A DNA stretch of 64,000 nt from DASZTV01 sp035550655 (GTDB taxonomy: Bacteria; Actinomycetota; Actinomycetes; JAFAQI01): the NCBI GenBank assembly GCA_035550655.1, contig DASZOU010000033.1, positions 310,001 through 374,000 on the forward strand, read 5' to 3'. Positions 25,588-34,909 of this stretch are shown piece after piece (positions within the stretch are counted from its first letter, which is position 1; the number at the start of each line of letters is the position of its first letter). The translations under genes and the position numbers were made by a program. Under the pieces are notes generated by a model. That model searched no databases. It worked only from the letters and a program-made list of their open reading frames with translations, and had not been told where the DNA came from.

Positions 25588-26856
25588 ATGACCGTCACCG
25601 CCGGAGCCGATCTCGGCGTCGACCTGTCCAGCGAGGAGTTCTGGGAGGCGTCGCAGGAGGATCGCTACGCAGCGTTCGCCAAGCTGCGCCGCGAGGCGCC
25701 GCTGGCGTTCTTCGAGGAGCCGGAGCTCCCGTTCTTCCCGCAGGGCCCGGGCTACTACGCCGTCACCCGGCATGCCGACGTCGAGCACATCAGCGCGACA
25801 CCGGAGCTGTTCTGCAGCGGGCAGGGCGCGACGTCGATCGTCGACCTGCCGATGGAGATGCAGGAGTTCTACGGGTCGATGATCTCGATGGACAACCCGC
25901 GGCACGCGAAGATCCGCCGAATCGTGTCGACCGCCTTCACCCCGAAGATGCTCGCGCACGTCATCGACGACGTGGAGACGGTCAGCCGGGGGATCCTCGC
26001 CGACGCGCGGAAGGTCGCCGAGGCGAGCGGTGGCGAGTTTGACCTCGTGAGCGAGGTCGCGGCGCCGCTGCCGCTTCGGGTGATCTGCCGGATGATGGGC
26101 ATCCCCGAGGACGAAGAGGCGATGGTTCTCGCGCAGACCAACGTCATCCTCTCGGGCGGTGACCCGGAGTTCATCGCCACACCCGAAGAGGGCATGGGCA
26201 TGGTGCTCACGGCCGGGCAGCTGCTCTCCGACCTGATGATGCGGCTCGCCGAGGAGCGCAAGGACACCCCCACGGACGACCTCACCTCCGCGCTGGTCAA
26301 CGCGGTGATCGACGGGGAGTCACTGACCAACCAGGAGATCGCGTCGTTCTTCATCCTGTTGTGCGTCGCGGGCAGTGAGACCACGCGCACGGCAACGACG
26401 CACGGCGTCTATCAGCTGCACCGCCACCCCGAGCAGCGCGCGGCGTGGATGGCGGACGAGTCACTCACCAAGACTGCGGTCGAGGAGATCGTGCGCTACT
26501 CCAGCCCGGTCACCTGGATGCGGCGCACCGCGACCCGGGACGTCACCGTCGGTGGCCAGGACTTCCCCGAAGGGTCGAAGTTCATCCTGTTCTACAACGC
26601 GGCGAACCGCGACGAGACGGTCTTCGCGGACCCGGACAGGTTCGATATCCGGCGCACACCGAACCCGCACCTCGGCTTCGGTGCACGCGGGCCGCACTTC
26701 TGCCTCGGCGCGAACCTGGCCCGTCGCGAGCTGTCGGTCGCGTTCAGCAACATGTTCGAGCTGATGCCGGATCTCGAGGTGGTGGCCGAGCCGGACCGGC
26801 TCCGCTCGTCGTTCATCAACGGCATCAAGCGAATGACGGTGAAGATCTCCGTCTGA
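25588..26856 (+). CDS. Cytochrome P450, CYP124/CYP125-like
   Basis: A 422-residue P450. The I-helix is CVAGSETTRTATTHG, the K-helix EEIVRYSSPVTWMRR, and the heme loop GFGARGPHFCLGANLARREL, which is closest in style to actinobacterial CYP124/125/142 enzymes that hydroxylate the ends of branched-chain lipids and sterol side chains. GGAGG lies 7 bases before ATG 25588, 25 bp after LivG. Position in the transport operon suggests it acts on the imported compound. Subfamily and substrate are inferred from motif style only. Confidence 0.9.
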   Translation: MTVTAGADLGVDLSSEEFWEASQEDRYAAFAKLRREAPLAFFEEPELPFFPQGPGYYAVTRHADVEHISATPELFCSGQGATSIVDLPMEMQEFYGSMISMDNPRHAKIRRIVSTAFTPKMLAHVIDDVETVSRGILADARKVAEASGGEFDLVSEVAAPLPLRVICRMMGIPEDEEAMVLAQTNVILSGGDPEFIATPEEGMGMVLTAGQLLSDLMMRLAEERKDTPTDDLTSALVNAVIDGESLTNQEIASFFILLCVAGSETTRTATTHGVYQLHRHPEQRAAWMADESLTKTAVEEIVRYSSPVTWMRRTATRDVTVGGQDFPEGSKFILFYNAANRDETVFADPDRFDIRRTPNPHLGFGARGPHFCLGANLARRELSVAFSNMFELMPDLEVVAEPDRLRSSFINGIKRMTVKISV

Positions 26857-26868
26857 CCACCGCCGGGG

Positions 26869-28359
26869 TCAGGCGGGGCGGCCCTCACACCGGAAGCTGG
26901 ACGGGCCGACGTCGGTGCGCTCGTACTGGCCGTTCTTGATCACCCACGGCACGAAGCAGTTGCCGGGAATCTTGTCGGCGGGATCGGAGTGCGCGAAGAA
27001 CCCGTTCGCGTCGAAGGAATGCACCATGCGCAGCTGCGCCAGCACCTTCTGCCGGGTCAGGTCGGGCCCGGCGGCGGCGATCGCGTTGACGAGCAGCTCC
27101 GTCTCTGCCCAGGCGTCGGCGGCGAAGGTGTCGGCCGGGCCGTTGTGGGAGACCGCGGCGTACCACTTCTGGAACAGCGCGACCGACGGGATGTGCGCGT
27201 CGGACTGCGAGAAGAACAAGGTCTCGCCGTTGAAGCCGATGATGCCGTTCGCGAGCGATGCGCTGCCCAGCTGCTGGAAGAAGGTCTGGTCGTAGGCGAG
27301 CGGCGCGACGATCAGCGGATGGAAGTTCTGCTGGTTGGCGTTGCGGACGAACTCGGCCAGCTCCTGCGCGTCGAACAGGGTGTAGAAGACCTGTACGCCG
27401 CGCTGCCGCATCTGGATGATCTGCGCGGTGAAGTCCGTCGACGTCGGCGACACCGACTGGTGGACGATGAACTTCCACCCCACCGACTCCGCGCTGTGAA
27501 TCGACAGCGTCGCGACGTTGTTGACCGCGGGCAGGTTGGCCCAGAGGAAGCCGGTGTGCTCCACCTTGGTCCGGCCGTACTTGCCGGCGATCAGGGCGAA
27601 CGGCCCATTGTTGACCTTGGTGCCGACCGGCGTGACGCTGAAGTTGTTGGGCAGCGCGTTCGCTTGCGGCGTCACCGCAATGTGGGCGTCGGGCACGTCC
27701 TTGTGCGCCGCCAGGACAGTGGCGCCGCACTGGTCGTTCAGCGCGAACGAGCCCGAGAACGCGAAGACCTTGTTGACCAGCTCCTGATGGCCGTTGCGGT
27801 CCCCCTCGCACGTGGTCTGCGAGTCGGCGACGTCGACCTTGAGCTGCCGGCCGTAGATGCCGCCGAGGCTGTTGATGTACGCGATGTACGCGTTGGTGCC
27901 GTTGACCGCGCTCTGGAACAGCCCCGGCTGCGGCCCGGACAGGTCCGCGACGTTGCCGAGCAGGATCTGCGAGCCGGTCACGCCGACGTCGGTCGCGCCG
28001 CCGTTGCCGCCGGCCGGGGCGGGAGCGCCGATCCCCGACACCGCCGCCCCACTCGAGGACTTGCCGGGCTTGCTCGACTTGCCGCCCGGGGCCGAGCTGG
28101 CCGCCCCGGCCCCGGTGCCCCCGGCGTGCTGGCCGCCGTCGCTCGCCACGGTGGGGACGGGAATCGTGCCGGTGCCGTCCGGTGCCCCCGTCGCGCTGGT
28201 CGGCTGCCCGGCGGCGACCGGGGCCGCGGCCGATCCCCCGGACGGGTGCAGCTGCGCGGCAGCGAGGGCACGCCGCTTGGCGTCTGAGACCTGTGTGCCG
28301 CATGCACCGAGAAGTCCGATTGCCAGGACGGCGGCAATGGCAGGGCGGGCGCGGCGCAT
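26869..28359 (-). CDS. Liv-type substrate-binding lipoprotein
   Basis: A 496-residue periplasmic-binding-fold lipoprotein. The lipobox LLGACG follows a short signal peptide. A Gly/Ser/Pro-rich linker of about 90 residues precedes the type 1 binding domain (TDVGVTGSQILLGNVADLSG, GGIYGRQLKVDVADSQTTCE, FAADAWAETELLVNAI). The domain belongs with LivJ-like proteins. It is transcribed toward the transporter operon and ends 12 bp from the P450 stop; its upstream region carries the same 28-nt motif as the permease promoter. The long linker could let it span a thick envelope. Confidence 0.9.
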   Translation of the reverse strand: MRRARPAIAAVLAIGLLGACGTQVSDAKRRALAAAQLHPSGGSAAAPVAAGQPTSATGAPDGTGTIPVPTVASDGGQHAGGTGAGAASSAPGGKSSKPGKSSSGAAVSGIGAPAPAGGNGGATDVGVTGSQILLGNVADLSGPQPGLFQSAVNGTNAYIAYINSLGGIYGRQLKVDVADSQTTCEGDRNGHQELVNKVFAFSGSFALNDQCGATVLAAHKDVPDAHIAVTPQANALPNNFSVTPVGTKVNNGPFALIAGKYGRTKVEHTGFLWANLPAVNNVATLSIHSAESVGWKFIVHQSVSPTSTDFTAQIIQMRQRGVQVFYTLFDAQELAEFVRNANQQNFHPLIVAPLAYDQTFFQQLGSASLANGIIGFNGETLFFSQSDAHIPSVALFQKWYAAVSHNGPADTFAADAWAETELLVNAIAAAGPDLTRQKVLAQLRMVHSFDANGFFAHSDPADKIPGNCFVPWVIKNGQYERTDVGPSSFRCEGRPA

Positions 28360-28397
28360 CCAGGGCAACGTATGGCGCGCGGCCCGATTTGTCACCA

Positions 28398-28425
28398 ACT
28401 TCCGTGCACAAACGCATGCAAGTTG
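28398..28425. promoter_or_regulatory. 28-nt motif upstream of the binding lipoprotein
   Basis: ACTTCCGTGCAC, then AAA, then CGCATGCAAGTTG: 24 of 28 positions agree with the element at 20257-20284. It lies 39 bp upstream of the lipoprotein start on the minus strand. The quasi-palindromic form suits a repressor operator. Confidence 0.6.
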
Positions 28426-28560
28426 CCCGCGGGGGCAGGCGGCCACCCGGATGGCCTGCACCCGAATGCCGTACAGCGGTGAGGCTGCGCGGCCGATGGC
28501 AAGCCCCCGTCCGATTGCCGAAGATTGCTCAGGTATGTCGTGTTGAGCTGAGGGGAATCC

Positions 28561-29139
28561 ATGGCGGCTTGCTCGCGTTGCGCCACGCTGCTTCCAGGCC
28601 ACGCGCAGGTGTGCACCGGTTGCGGCATGCTTCTCGCTGCCCCGGCGGCGCCCGCCACACCGCCCGTCGCGGCGGCACCCATCCCCGTCGCACCCATGCC
28701 GGAGCCCGCACTTCCGCCGGTCGACAACCCGTGGCGGCGTTCGCCCGACACCGCACCGGCCACGCCGGAGGTCGCCACGCCAGCGCGGTACGGCGTGCCG
28801 CAGCCGGTCCAGCGGCCGGCCAACCCGATCATGCCGCCCAACCCGTTCGCCAAAGGTGCGCAGACCGACCGCGGACCGCTGCCGCCGCAGCTGCCGGTCC
28901 GGCACGAGGCGGCTGCCATCCCGGTTGCGTTCGCGCAGTTCAGTGAGCCGGCACCGGCAACCGAACCCACCGCGGAGCCGGCGGAGGTCGTGATCCTGCG
29001 CCCGTCGCTGGCCGAGGCGCTTGAAGCCGCTCTGGCCGAGCTCCCCGAAGACGCCCCCGACCACGCACACGCGCCGGAGCCGTTCCCCGACACCCTCACC
29101 ATCGCGCCACCGGCGAAGGCCGCCCCCGGCTGGTCCTGA
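28561..29139 (+). CDS. Zinc-ribbon protein with proline-rich linker
   Basis: A 192-residue protein that again begins with a ribbon (CSRCATLLPGHAQVCTGCGM), continues with Pro/Ala-rich sequence, has MPPNPFAKG near residue 98, a loose counterpart of the NP(Y/F)LAA motif at 12514 and 13491, and ends with an acidic helix (LAEALEAALAELPEDAPDHA). No membrane segment. GAGGGG lies about 6 bases before ATG 28561. GCCGAA at 28517-28522 stands 38 bp upstream as in the 12514 promoter, but without the palindromic box. The next gene is a lipoprotein with the pilin-like head, repeating the 12.5-15.6 kb arrangement in miniature. Confidence 0.75.
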   Translation: MAACSRCATLLPGHAQVCTGCGMLLAAPAAPATPPVAAAPIPVAPMPEPALPPVDNPWRRSPDTAPATPEVATPARYGVPQPVQRPANPIMPPNPFAKGAQTDRGPLPPQLPVRHEAAAIPVAFAQFSEPAPATEPTAEPAEVVILRPSLAEALEAALAELPEDAPDHAHAPEPFPDTLTIAPPAKAAPGWS

Positions 29140-29172
29140 GCAAGGTCACCGGTCGACACGAACGGACCTCGA

Positions 29173-29637
29173 ATGGCAGCGACCGGGTGGCGGCGCGCAC
29201 TGCTGGCGAGTGCCCTCGGAGGGGCGCTCCTCGCAGGATGCGGGAGTTCGGGCAGCGCCACGAAATCGTCATCGAGCACCGAGGTGACCCCGGCGATCTC
29301 GGCCGAAGACGGCGCGAACACCCGGGCGAACCTGCGGACGCTGGCGACGGGCGAGGAGACGTACTTCACCGACCACGCCACCTACACCTCGGACAGCGCC
29401 GCCCTGGCAAGGAGCGGGTTCAAGCGCGCCCCCGGCACGGATACGGAGAGCCTGCTCGCGGGGGTGGACGGAGCGAAGGGTTACTGCCTGATCGGCGGAG
29501 TGAGTGCGGCCGGTCCGTGGTTCCTCTACGACAGCAAGATCAGAGGCGGCCTCATCCCCCAGCTGTTCGGCCAGCAGTCCGCGGCGGAGGCCACCTGCTC
29601 GGATCCGAACGTCACCGACTACCAGCTGATCGACTGA
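29173..29637 (+). CDS. Lipoprotein with pilin-like head domain
   Basis: A 154-residue lipoprotein: a signal peptide with lipobox LLAGCG (cysteine near residue 23), a short Ser-rich spacer and the head domain NLRTLATGEETYFTDHATYT, then KGYCLIGG, WFLYDSKIRGGL and a late cysteine (EATCSDPN). The head is the third copy of the domain in the proteins at 14112 and 14855, here on a lipid anchor instead of membrane helices. Two conserved cysteines probably form a disulfide. The function is unknown. It lies 33 bp after the zinc-ribbon gene, likely one transcript. Confidence 0.8.
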   Translation: MAATGWRRALLASALGGALLAGCGSSGSATKSSSSTEVTPAISAEDGANTRANLRTLATGEETYFTDHATYTSDSAALARSGFKRAPGTDTESLLAGVDGAKGYCLIGGVSAAGPWFLYDSKIRGGLIPQLFGQQSAAEATCSDPNVTDYQLID

Positions 29638-29653
29638 CCGCGGCCGGCCCGGG

Positions 29654-31120
29654 CTAGGCCGGCGCGGGCCTGCGGATCAGCGCCCGTGACTGGGTGAACG
29701 CGAGCAGGCCGTCGGGTCCGAGCTCCCGCCCGATGCCGCTGGCGCCGACGCCGCCGAACGGCAGCCGCGGATCCTGAGCCGCCATGCCGTGAGTGTTGAT
29801 CGCGACCGTCCCCGCCACGAGCTGCGACGCGATCCGATCGCCCAGCGACTCGTCGGCGGTCCACACCGATGCCGTCAAGCCGAACTCCGTCGCGTTCGCC
29901 GCCGCGACCGCCTCGTCGATGTGGTCGTACCCGACGACCGGTACGGCGGGGCCGAACTGCTCGTCGGTCACGAGAGCGGCGTCAGCAGGTACGTCGGTGA
30001 CGACCGTCGGCAGCACGAAGTAGCCGTCCGAGTCGGCATCGGCCGAACGCAACGAGCCGCCGGTCCGCACCGTCGCGCCCATCGATGCGGCCTGGGCGAG
30101 CATCTGCGCGACCCGGTCACGACCCGCGGCCGTGTGCATCGGGCCGAGGGTCGTCTCGGGTGCGAGCCCGTCACCGACGACCTCCCGGTCACAGCGCGCG
30201 AGGAGCGCCGCAGCGAGCTCGCTGACCTTGTCGCGCGGACAGTACAGCCGTTTCACCGCCATGCAGACCTGGCCGGAGGTGGTGTACGTCGCGCTGTACA
30301 GCTGGTCGGCGAGCGCCTCGGTGATCGGCAGGTCGGGCGCGACGATCGCCGCGTCGTTGCCGCCGAGCTCGAGCAGCACCGGAGTGAGCCGCTCGGCGGC
30401 AGCCGCCATCACTGCCTTTCCGGTCGCGACGCCCCCGGTCAGCGAGATGACGTCGACACCGGGATGAGACACCAGCGCGCGGCTGACCTCGACGCCCGGA
30501 CCAGACAGGAAGTTCACGACACCGGGCGGCAGCTCGGCGGCAAGCAACCCGGCGAAGTGAAGCGTCGCGAGGGGAACCGTCGGCGGCACCTTGGCCACCA
30601 CGGTGTTGCCGCTCACGAGTGCCGCGGACAGCTTCATCATCGTGACGGCGATCGGCCAGTTGAACGGCAGGATCAGCGCGGCGACGCCGTACGGCTCGCG
30701 CTGCAGCCTCGGGTACGCCGCGGGCGGCTCGATCAGGGCCGGAGCCAGTGCCGCCGCTGCCATGCCGCCGAGGATCTGAGGCAGCGCGGGGGCGGTGAGG
30801 ATCTCGAACTCCGCCTCGCTGCGGACCTTGCCATGCTCTCGCGTGTACAGCGTCGCCAAGTCGGCCGCCGTGGCATGCGCCGCTGCTGCGGTTGCGGCCG
30901 TGACCAAGGCGTCGTAGCGCTGCTCGAGCGGCATGGCCGACCACTCGCCGAACGCCCGCCTCGCCGCGGCTACCGCCCCGTCGAGCTGCGAGAGGTCGGC
31001 CGCGGGCGCGTGGCCGACCAGCTCAGCAGGTCGCGCCGGGTTGAACACCTCGTAGCTGCCGGCACCGCCGTCGTGCGGCTTGCCGTCGATCACCAGGGCG
31101 GCGGTGACGACCTCGGTCAT
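29654..31120 (-). CDS. Aldehyde dehydrogenase
   Basis: A 488-residue NAD(P)-dependent aldehyde dehydrogenase. LILPFNWPIAVTMMKLSAAL, the glutamate in LLELGGNDAAIV, the catalytic cysteine in TTSGQVCMAVKR and the C-terminal LPFGGVGASGIGRE are all present. GGGGAG lies 9 bases before ATG 31120, so the 19 extra codons of the open frame are dropped. It is divergent from the alcohol dehydrogenase at 31210; together they can oxidise an alcohol to an acid. Confidence 0.92.
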   Translation of the reverse strand: MTEVVTAALVIDGKPHDGGAGSYEVFNPARPAELVGHAPAADLSQLDGAVAAARRAFGEWSAMPLEQRYDALVTAATAAAAHATAADLATLYTREHGKVRSEAEFEILTAPALPQILGGMAAAALAPALIEPPAAYPRLQREPYGVAALILPFNWPIAVTMMKLSAALVSGNTVVAKVPPTVPLATLHFAGLLAAELPPGVVNFLSGPGVEVSRALVSHPGVDVISLTGGVATGKAVMAAAAERLTPVLLELGGNDAAIVAPDLPITEALADQLYSATYTTSGQVCMAVKRLYCPRDKVSELAAALLARCDREVVGDGLAPETTLGPMHTAAGRDRVAQMLAQAASMGATVRTGGSLRSADADSDGYFVLPTVVTDVPADAALVTDEQFGPAVPVVGYDHIDEAVAAANATEFGLTASVWTADESLGDRIASQLVAGTVAINTHGMAAQDPRLPFGGVGASGIGRELGPDGLLAFTQSRALIRRPAPA

Positions 31121-31209
31121 GCTGCGCGCTCCCCACCTGCATTGACGCCGCTCACCGTACCGGCGAAGGTGCCGCACATGACACAGCCGTCAGGCGGGAG
31201 GGAGGCGCG

Positions 31210-32301
31210 ATGAAGGCGACGGTCCTGCACACGCTCGGCGAGCCGGCGGTGATCGACGAGCTCACGCTGCGCGCGCTCGGTCCTGACGACGTGCGGGTTC
31301 GGATCGCGGCAAGTGGGGTGTGCCACTCCGACCTGTCGATCATCGACGGCGGGATGCCGGCGGTGCTGCCGTGCTCTCTCGGCCACGAGGGCGCCGGAAT
31401 CGTGACCGAGGTCGGTTCGGCGGTGACGACGGTCAAGGAGGGCGCCCGCGTCGTGCTCACCTGGAACGACGCCTGCCGGACCTGCTTCCACTGCCTGCGC
31501 GGCGAGCCGTACCTCTGCCCGAACGGGATGGGTTACATCTACGACGCGCCCTACGCGGAAGGCTCGACGGGGCCGGTCTGGCAGTCGCTCGGCGCCGGCA
31601 CGCTGGCCGAGGAGACCGTCGTACCCGCATCAGCCGTCATAGAGATCGACGCCGCACTGCCGCTCGATCTCGCCTCGCTCCTGGGCTGCGGTGTCGCGAC
31701 CGGCGTCGGCGCGGCGGTCCGTACCGCAAGGATCCAGGTCGGCGAGACGGTTGTCGTGATCGGGTGCGGCGGCGTCGGCCTCTCGGCGATCCAGGGCGCC
31801 AGGCTCGCCGGAGCCTCGCGCATCATCGCGGCGGACCGCGTCTCCGCGCAGCTCCAAGCAGCAAAGCGCAACGGCGCGACGGACGTCGTCGACACCTCAG
31901 ACACCGACCTGCCGACGGCAGTTCGCGAGCTGACGGCAGGCATCGGCGCCGACCATGCGCTCGAGGTCGTCGGGCTGCCGGAGACGATCCTGTCTGCGTA
32001 CTCCTCGGCTCGTCGCGGCGGAATCGTCACGTTGGTCGGCGCCGGTCGCTACGACGAGTCCGTGACCTTCCCAGCGCTGTCGCTCATGGCGGATGCCAAG
32101 CAGATCCGCGGCAGCGTCTACGGACAGACCGACGGCACGCGTGACATCCCGCTCATGGCAACTCTCGCGGTTACAGGACGCCTCGACCTGCAGGCGTTGG
32201 TCACGGAGCGGATCCGCCTCGAGGAGGTCAACTCGGCGTTCGCATCGATGGCGGCAGGCAACGGCGCGCGTCGCATCGTCGTCTTCGACCAGCCCGGTTA
32301 G
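31210..32301 (+). CDS. Zinc-dependent alcohol dehydrogenase
   Basis: A 363-residue class III-like alcohol dehydrogenase. Catalytic zinc ligands appear in SGVCHSDL and LGHEGAG, the four-cysteine structural zinc loop in CRTCFHCLRGEPYLC, and the NAD site in VVVIGCGGVGLSAIQGA. GGAGGG lies before ATG 31210. It shares a 90-bp divergent promoter region with the aldehyde dehydrogenase. Its stop overlaps the convergent SRPBCC gene by 4 bp. Confidence 0.92.
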   Translation: MKATVLHTLGEPAVIDELTLRALGPDDVRVRIAASGVCHSDLSIIDGGMPAVLPCSLGHEGAGIVTEVGSAVTTVKEGARVVLTWNDACRTCFHCLRGEPYLCPNGMGYIYDAPYAEGSTGPVWQSLGAGTLAEETVVPASAVIEIDAALPLDLASLLGCGVATGVGAAVRTARIQVGETVVVIGCGGVGLSAIQGARLAGASRIIAADRVSAQLQAAKRNGATDVVDTSDTDLPTAVRELTAGIGADHALEVVGLPETILSAYSSARRGGIVTLVGAGRYDESVTFPALSLMADAKQIRGSVYGQTDGTRDIPLMATLAVTGRLDLQALVTERIRLEEVNSAFASMAAGNGARRIVVFDQPG

Positions 32302-32765
32302 TGCGACTCAACCGTCCTGGCGAGGATCCCCAGCGTTGCGCGCAGCGCCATCTCCGGAATCACCGGGAAGACGCCGCCGCGGTACGCCTCGTCGATCTGG
32401 CTCCAGTCGTAGTACGACGTGACCCGCGTCCCGCCGCCCTCGGCCGGCGCCAGCGTGTAGCCGTAGAGGTGGCGCAGCGGCGGCTTGATGACGCCTTCGA
32501 TCGTCCACTCGATGAGGGCGTCCGGCTCGAGCTGCGTGATGACGACCGTCACGTCGTACTTGCCGAGCGGGTAGTCGGGGAAGGACTCGCGGTCCATGTG
32601 AACGACGAACGAGTCGCCGACCGCCTTGACGCGGTCGCCCTCGGCCCACTGCAGCATGCCGGTCGAGTCGATCGCGGCGTGCCCGCTCGGATCAGTCAGC
32701 ACCGCGAAGATGTCGGCCGCCGGAGCCGCGATGGTGCGTTCGACCTCGAACCGCTCACTTGTCAC
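32298..32765 (-). CDS. SRPBCC-fold protein
   Basis: A 155-residue START/Bet v1-like protein: the opening FEVERTIAAPAADIFAVLTD and the final helix EMALRATLGILARTVE frame a seven-stranded barrel. These proteins bind hydrophobic molecules or act as polyketide cyclases; no catalytic residue is certain. GAAGG lies 7 bases before GTG 32765, favoured over the TTG that opens the frame. It is 52 bp from the divergent NUDIX gene. Confidence 0.85.
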   Translation of the reverse strand: MTSERFEVERTIAAPAADIFAVLTDPSGHAAIDSTGMLQWAEGDRVKAVGDSFVVHMDRESFPDYPLGKYDVTVVITQLEPDALIEWTIEGVIKPPLRHLYGYTLAPAEGGGTRVTSYYDWSQIDEAYRGGVFPVIPEMALRATLGILARTVESH

Positions 32766-32817
32766 GGCGACACCTTCGCACAAGATCGCTTTCAGGTGAG
32801 TCGGCGACTATGGAGGG

Positions 32818-33282
32818 GTGGTGCAACTCGCGGCCGGGCTGCTGCTGTTCCGGCGCACCTCCGGGGAGCCGGAGGTGCTGATCGTGCACATGGGCGGGCC
32901 GTTCTGGTCGCGGATGGACGAGCGCGCCTGGTCGATTCCGAAGGGGATGTACGACGAGACGGAGGCTCCGCTCGCGGCGGCGCTCCGCGAGTTCCGCGAG
33001 GAGCTCGGTAGTCCCGCGCCGGACGGGGAGCGCATCCCGCTCGGCGAGATCCGCCAGCCGAAGGGCAAGCGCATCACCGTGTTCGCCGTGGAGGGTGACT
33101 TCGACGCCACAACCGCTCACAGCAACACCTTCACCCTCGAGTGGCCGAAGGGCTCCGGCCGGGTTCGCGAGTACCCGGAAGCCGACCGCGCCGAGTGGTA
33201 CGACATCCCCACCGCGCGGGAGAAGCTGGTGAAGGGTCAGGTCGGCTTCCTCGACCGCTTGCTCGAGCGCCTTGCCGACTGA
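32818..33282 (+). CDS. NUDIX hydrolase
   Basis: A 154-residue NUDIX protein with the full box at about residues 43-65: a glycine (KGMYDETEA), then LREFREELG. The opening AAGLLLFRRTSGEPEVLIVH and RAWSIPKG are typical of the AP4A/ADP-ribose-type or DUF-NUDIX subgroup that precedes it with a Trp-Ser/Thr-Ile/Leu-Pro-Lys-Gly segment. It hydrolyses a nucleoside diphosphate-linked compound; the exact one is unknown. GGAGGG lies immediately upstream; GTG 32821 is an alternative start. Confidence 0.92.
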   Translation: MVQLAAGLLLFRRTSGEPEVLIVHMGGPFWSRMDERAWSIPKGMYDETEAPLAAALREFREELGSPAPDGERIPLGEIRQPKGKRITVFAVEGDFDATTAHSNTFTLEWPKGSGRVREYPEADRAEWYDIPTAREKLVKGQVGFLDRLLERLAD

Positions 33283-33316
33283 CGGGGCCGAATGACCAGG
33301 CCGACGAAGCCGAAAA

Positions 33317-33361
33317 GGTGAAGCGGCCCGCCACCGCTGGTAGGTGACGGACCGCTTCACC
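33317..33361. terminator. Bidirectional hairpin between NUDIX and MFS genes
   Basis: Perfect arms GGTGAAGCGG (33317-33326) and CCGCTTCACC (33352-33361). It lies between the convergent NUDIX stop (33282) and MFS stop (33369), the expected place for a two-way terminator. Confidence 0.75.
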
Positions 33362-33368
33362 GGTCGGG

Positions 33369-34838
33369 TCAGATGCCGACCAGGGCCGGCTCCAGCTCGA
33401 TGACGTGATCGCCGCCGTGCGCGCTTTCGATGGCCGCCGGTGGCCGGCGGATCAGCGTCGCCACCACCACGAAGGCGAAGAGCAGGATCCCGACTGACAC
33501 CGCGAACGCGGTCCGGAACCCGTGCACCTGCGCGTTCGGAACGAACGGCAGCACGTGGTGGGAGACGGCGTACGACGCCGTCGCGCTGGTCGCGATCGTG
33601 TTGAGCAACGCGATCCCGAGTGAGCCACCGATCTGCTGCATCGTGTTGACGAGGGCGCTGGCCGCACCCGCGTCGTGGTTCGGCACACCGAGCAGCGCGG
33701 TCGAGGACAGCGGCACGAAGACCTGTCCCATGCCCAGGCTGATGAGCAGCATGGCGGGCACCACGTGGAACCAGTACGCCGAGTGCGACGGCAGCTGCGT
33801 CAGCCACAGCATGCCGAGCGACGCCGAGGTGAAGCCGGTCATGGCGAGCGCCCGCGGCCCGAACCGCGGGAGCGTCTTCGACGCGATCGTCGACGACGTG
33901 ATCACGCCGAGCGGGAACGGCAGGAACGCGATGCCCGCCTTCAGCGGACTGAAGTGCAAGACGCCCTGGAAGTAGTAGCTCAGGAAGAGGAACGAGCTGT
34001 ACATGCCCAGCGTGGTGAGCAGGAAGGCGAGGTACGCGCCACCGCGGTTGCGGTGCAGCACGATCCGCAACGGCAGGATCGGGTTCTTCGCGCGGGTCTC
34101 CCACACGATGAACTGCGCCAGGATGATGCCTGCCACGACGAGCGTGCCGAGCGTGCGCGGGGCCGACCAGCCGTGGATCGAGGCCTCGCTGAACCCGTAG
34201 ACGAGCAGCGCCAGGCCGCCGGTCACGGCAACCGTGCCGGGCAGGTCGAAGTGGCGGTCACCGTCGGCGCGGCTCTCCTTGAGCAGCGGGAAGGCAGCGA
34301 AAGCGACGGCGATCGCGATCGGGGTGTTCACGAACAGCGTCCACCGCCAGGAGATGTACTGCGTCAGCGCGCCACCGGCAATCAGGCCGACTGCGCCGCC
34401 GGTGCCGGAGATCGCGCCGTACACCGCGAACGCCTTGGCGCGCTCGCGCACCTCGGTGAACGTCGTCGTGATCAGCGAGAGGACGGCCGGCGCGAGCAGC
34501 GCGGCGAACACGCCCTGGATCGCCCGCGCGCCGAACAGCATCGCGCCGTTCTGCGCGGCGCCGCCGAGCGCGGAGGCACCGGCGAAGCCGAACAGCGACA
34601 TCAGGAAGATCCGCTTGCGGCCGAGGTAGTCGCCGACCCGGCCGCCGAGAGGCAGCAGTCCGCCGAAGGTCAGGGTGTACGCCGTGATCGCCCACTGGCG
34701 GTCGGCGTTGGTGATGTGGAGCGCGTGCTGCGCGTCGGGCAGCGCGATGTTCACGATCGAGGAGTCGAGGATGATCATCAGCTGCGCGATGCCGATGACG
34801 GCGAGCGCCAGCCAGCGCCGGTCGTGGTCTGCGGTCAT
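33369..34838 (-). CDS. MFS drug-exporter-like permease (DHA2 type)
   Basis: A 489-residue major facilitator of the 14-helix EmrB/QacA type. MIILDSSIVNIALPDAQ is the family motif in helix 1, GRVGDYLGRKRIF the loop 2-3 motif, and YGAISGTGGAVGLIAGG the antiporter motif in helix 5. It should export hydrophobic toxic compounds with proton entry. It is divergent from a TetR gene, with palindromes between them, the usual layout of a self-regulated efflux pump. Confidence 0.93.
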   Translation of the reverse strand: MTADHDRRWLALAVIGIAQLMIILDSSIVNIALPDAQHALHITNADRQWAITAYTLTFGGLLPLGGRVGDYLGRKRIFLMSLFGFAGASALGGAAQNGAMLFGARAIQGVFAALLAPAVLSLITTTFTEVRERAKAFAVYGAISGTGGAVGLIAGGALTQYISWRWTLFVNTPIAIAVAFAAFPLLKESRADGDRHFDLPGTVAVTGGLALLVYGFSEASIHGWSAPRTLGTLVVAGIILAQFIVWETRAKNPILPLRIVLHRNRGGAYLAFLLTTLGMYSSFLFLSYYFQGVLHFSPLKAGIAFLPFPLGVITSSTIASKTLPRFGPRALAMTGFTSASLGMLWLTQLPSHSAYWFHVVPAMLLISLGMGQVFVPLSSTALLGVPNHDAGAASALVNTMQQIGGSLGIALLNTIATSATASYAVSHHVLPFVPNAQVHGFRTAFAVSVGILLFAFVVVATLIRRPPAAIESAHGGDHVIELEPALVGI

Positions 34839-34909
34839 GGGTGGTGCCTCATATCTGGTCAGTTACGTGTCTGCGTTGTACGCGTTGCGGAATAGGGCCC
34901 CCCGCCGTA

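Noticed and set aside
25588..26856. Assigning the P450 to CYP125 as a cholesterol hydroxylase
   Set aside because: The heme loop is also like CYP124 and no full sterol cluster lies nearby; only the broad group is supported.
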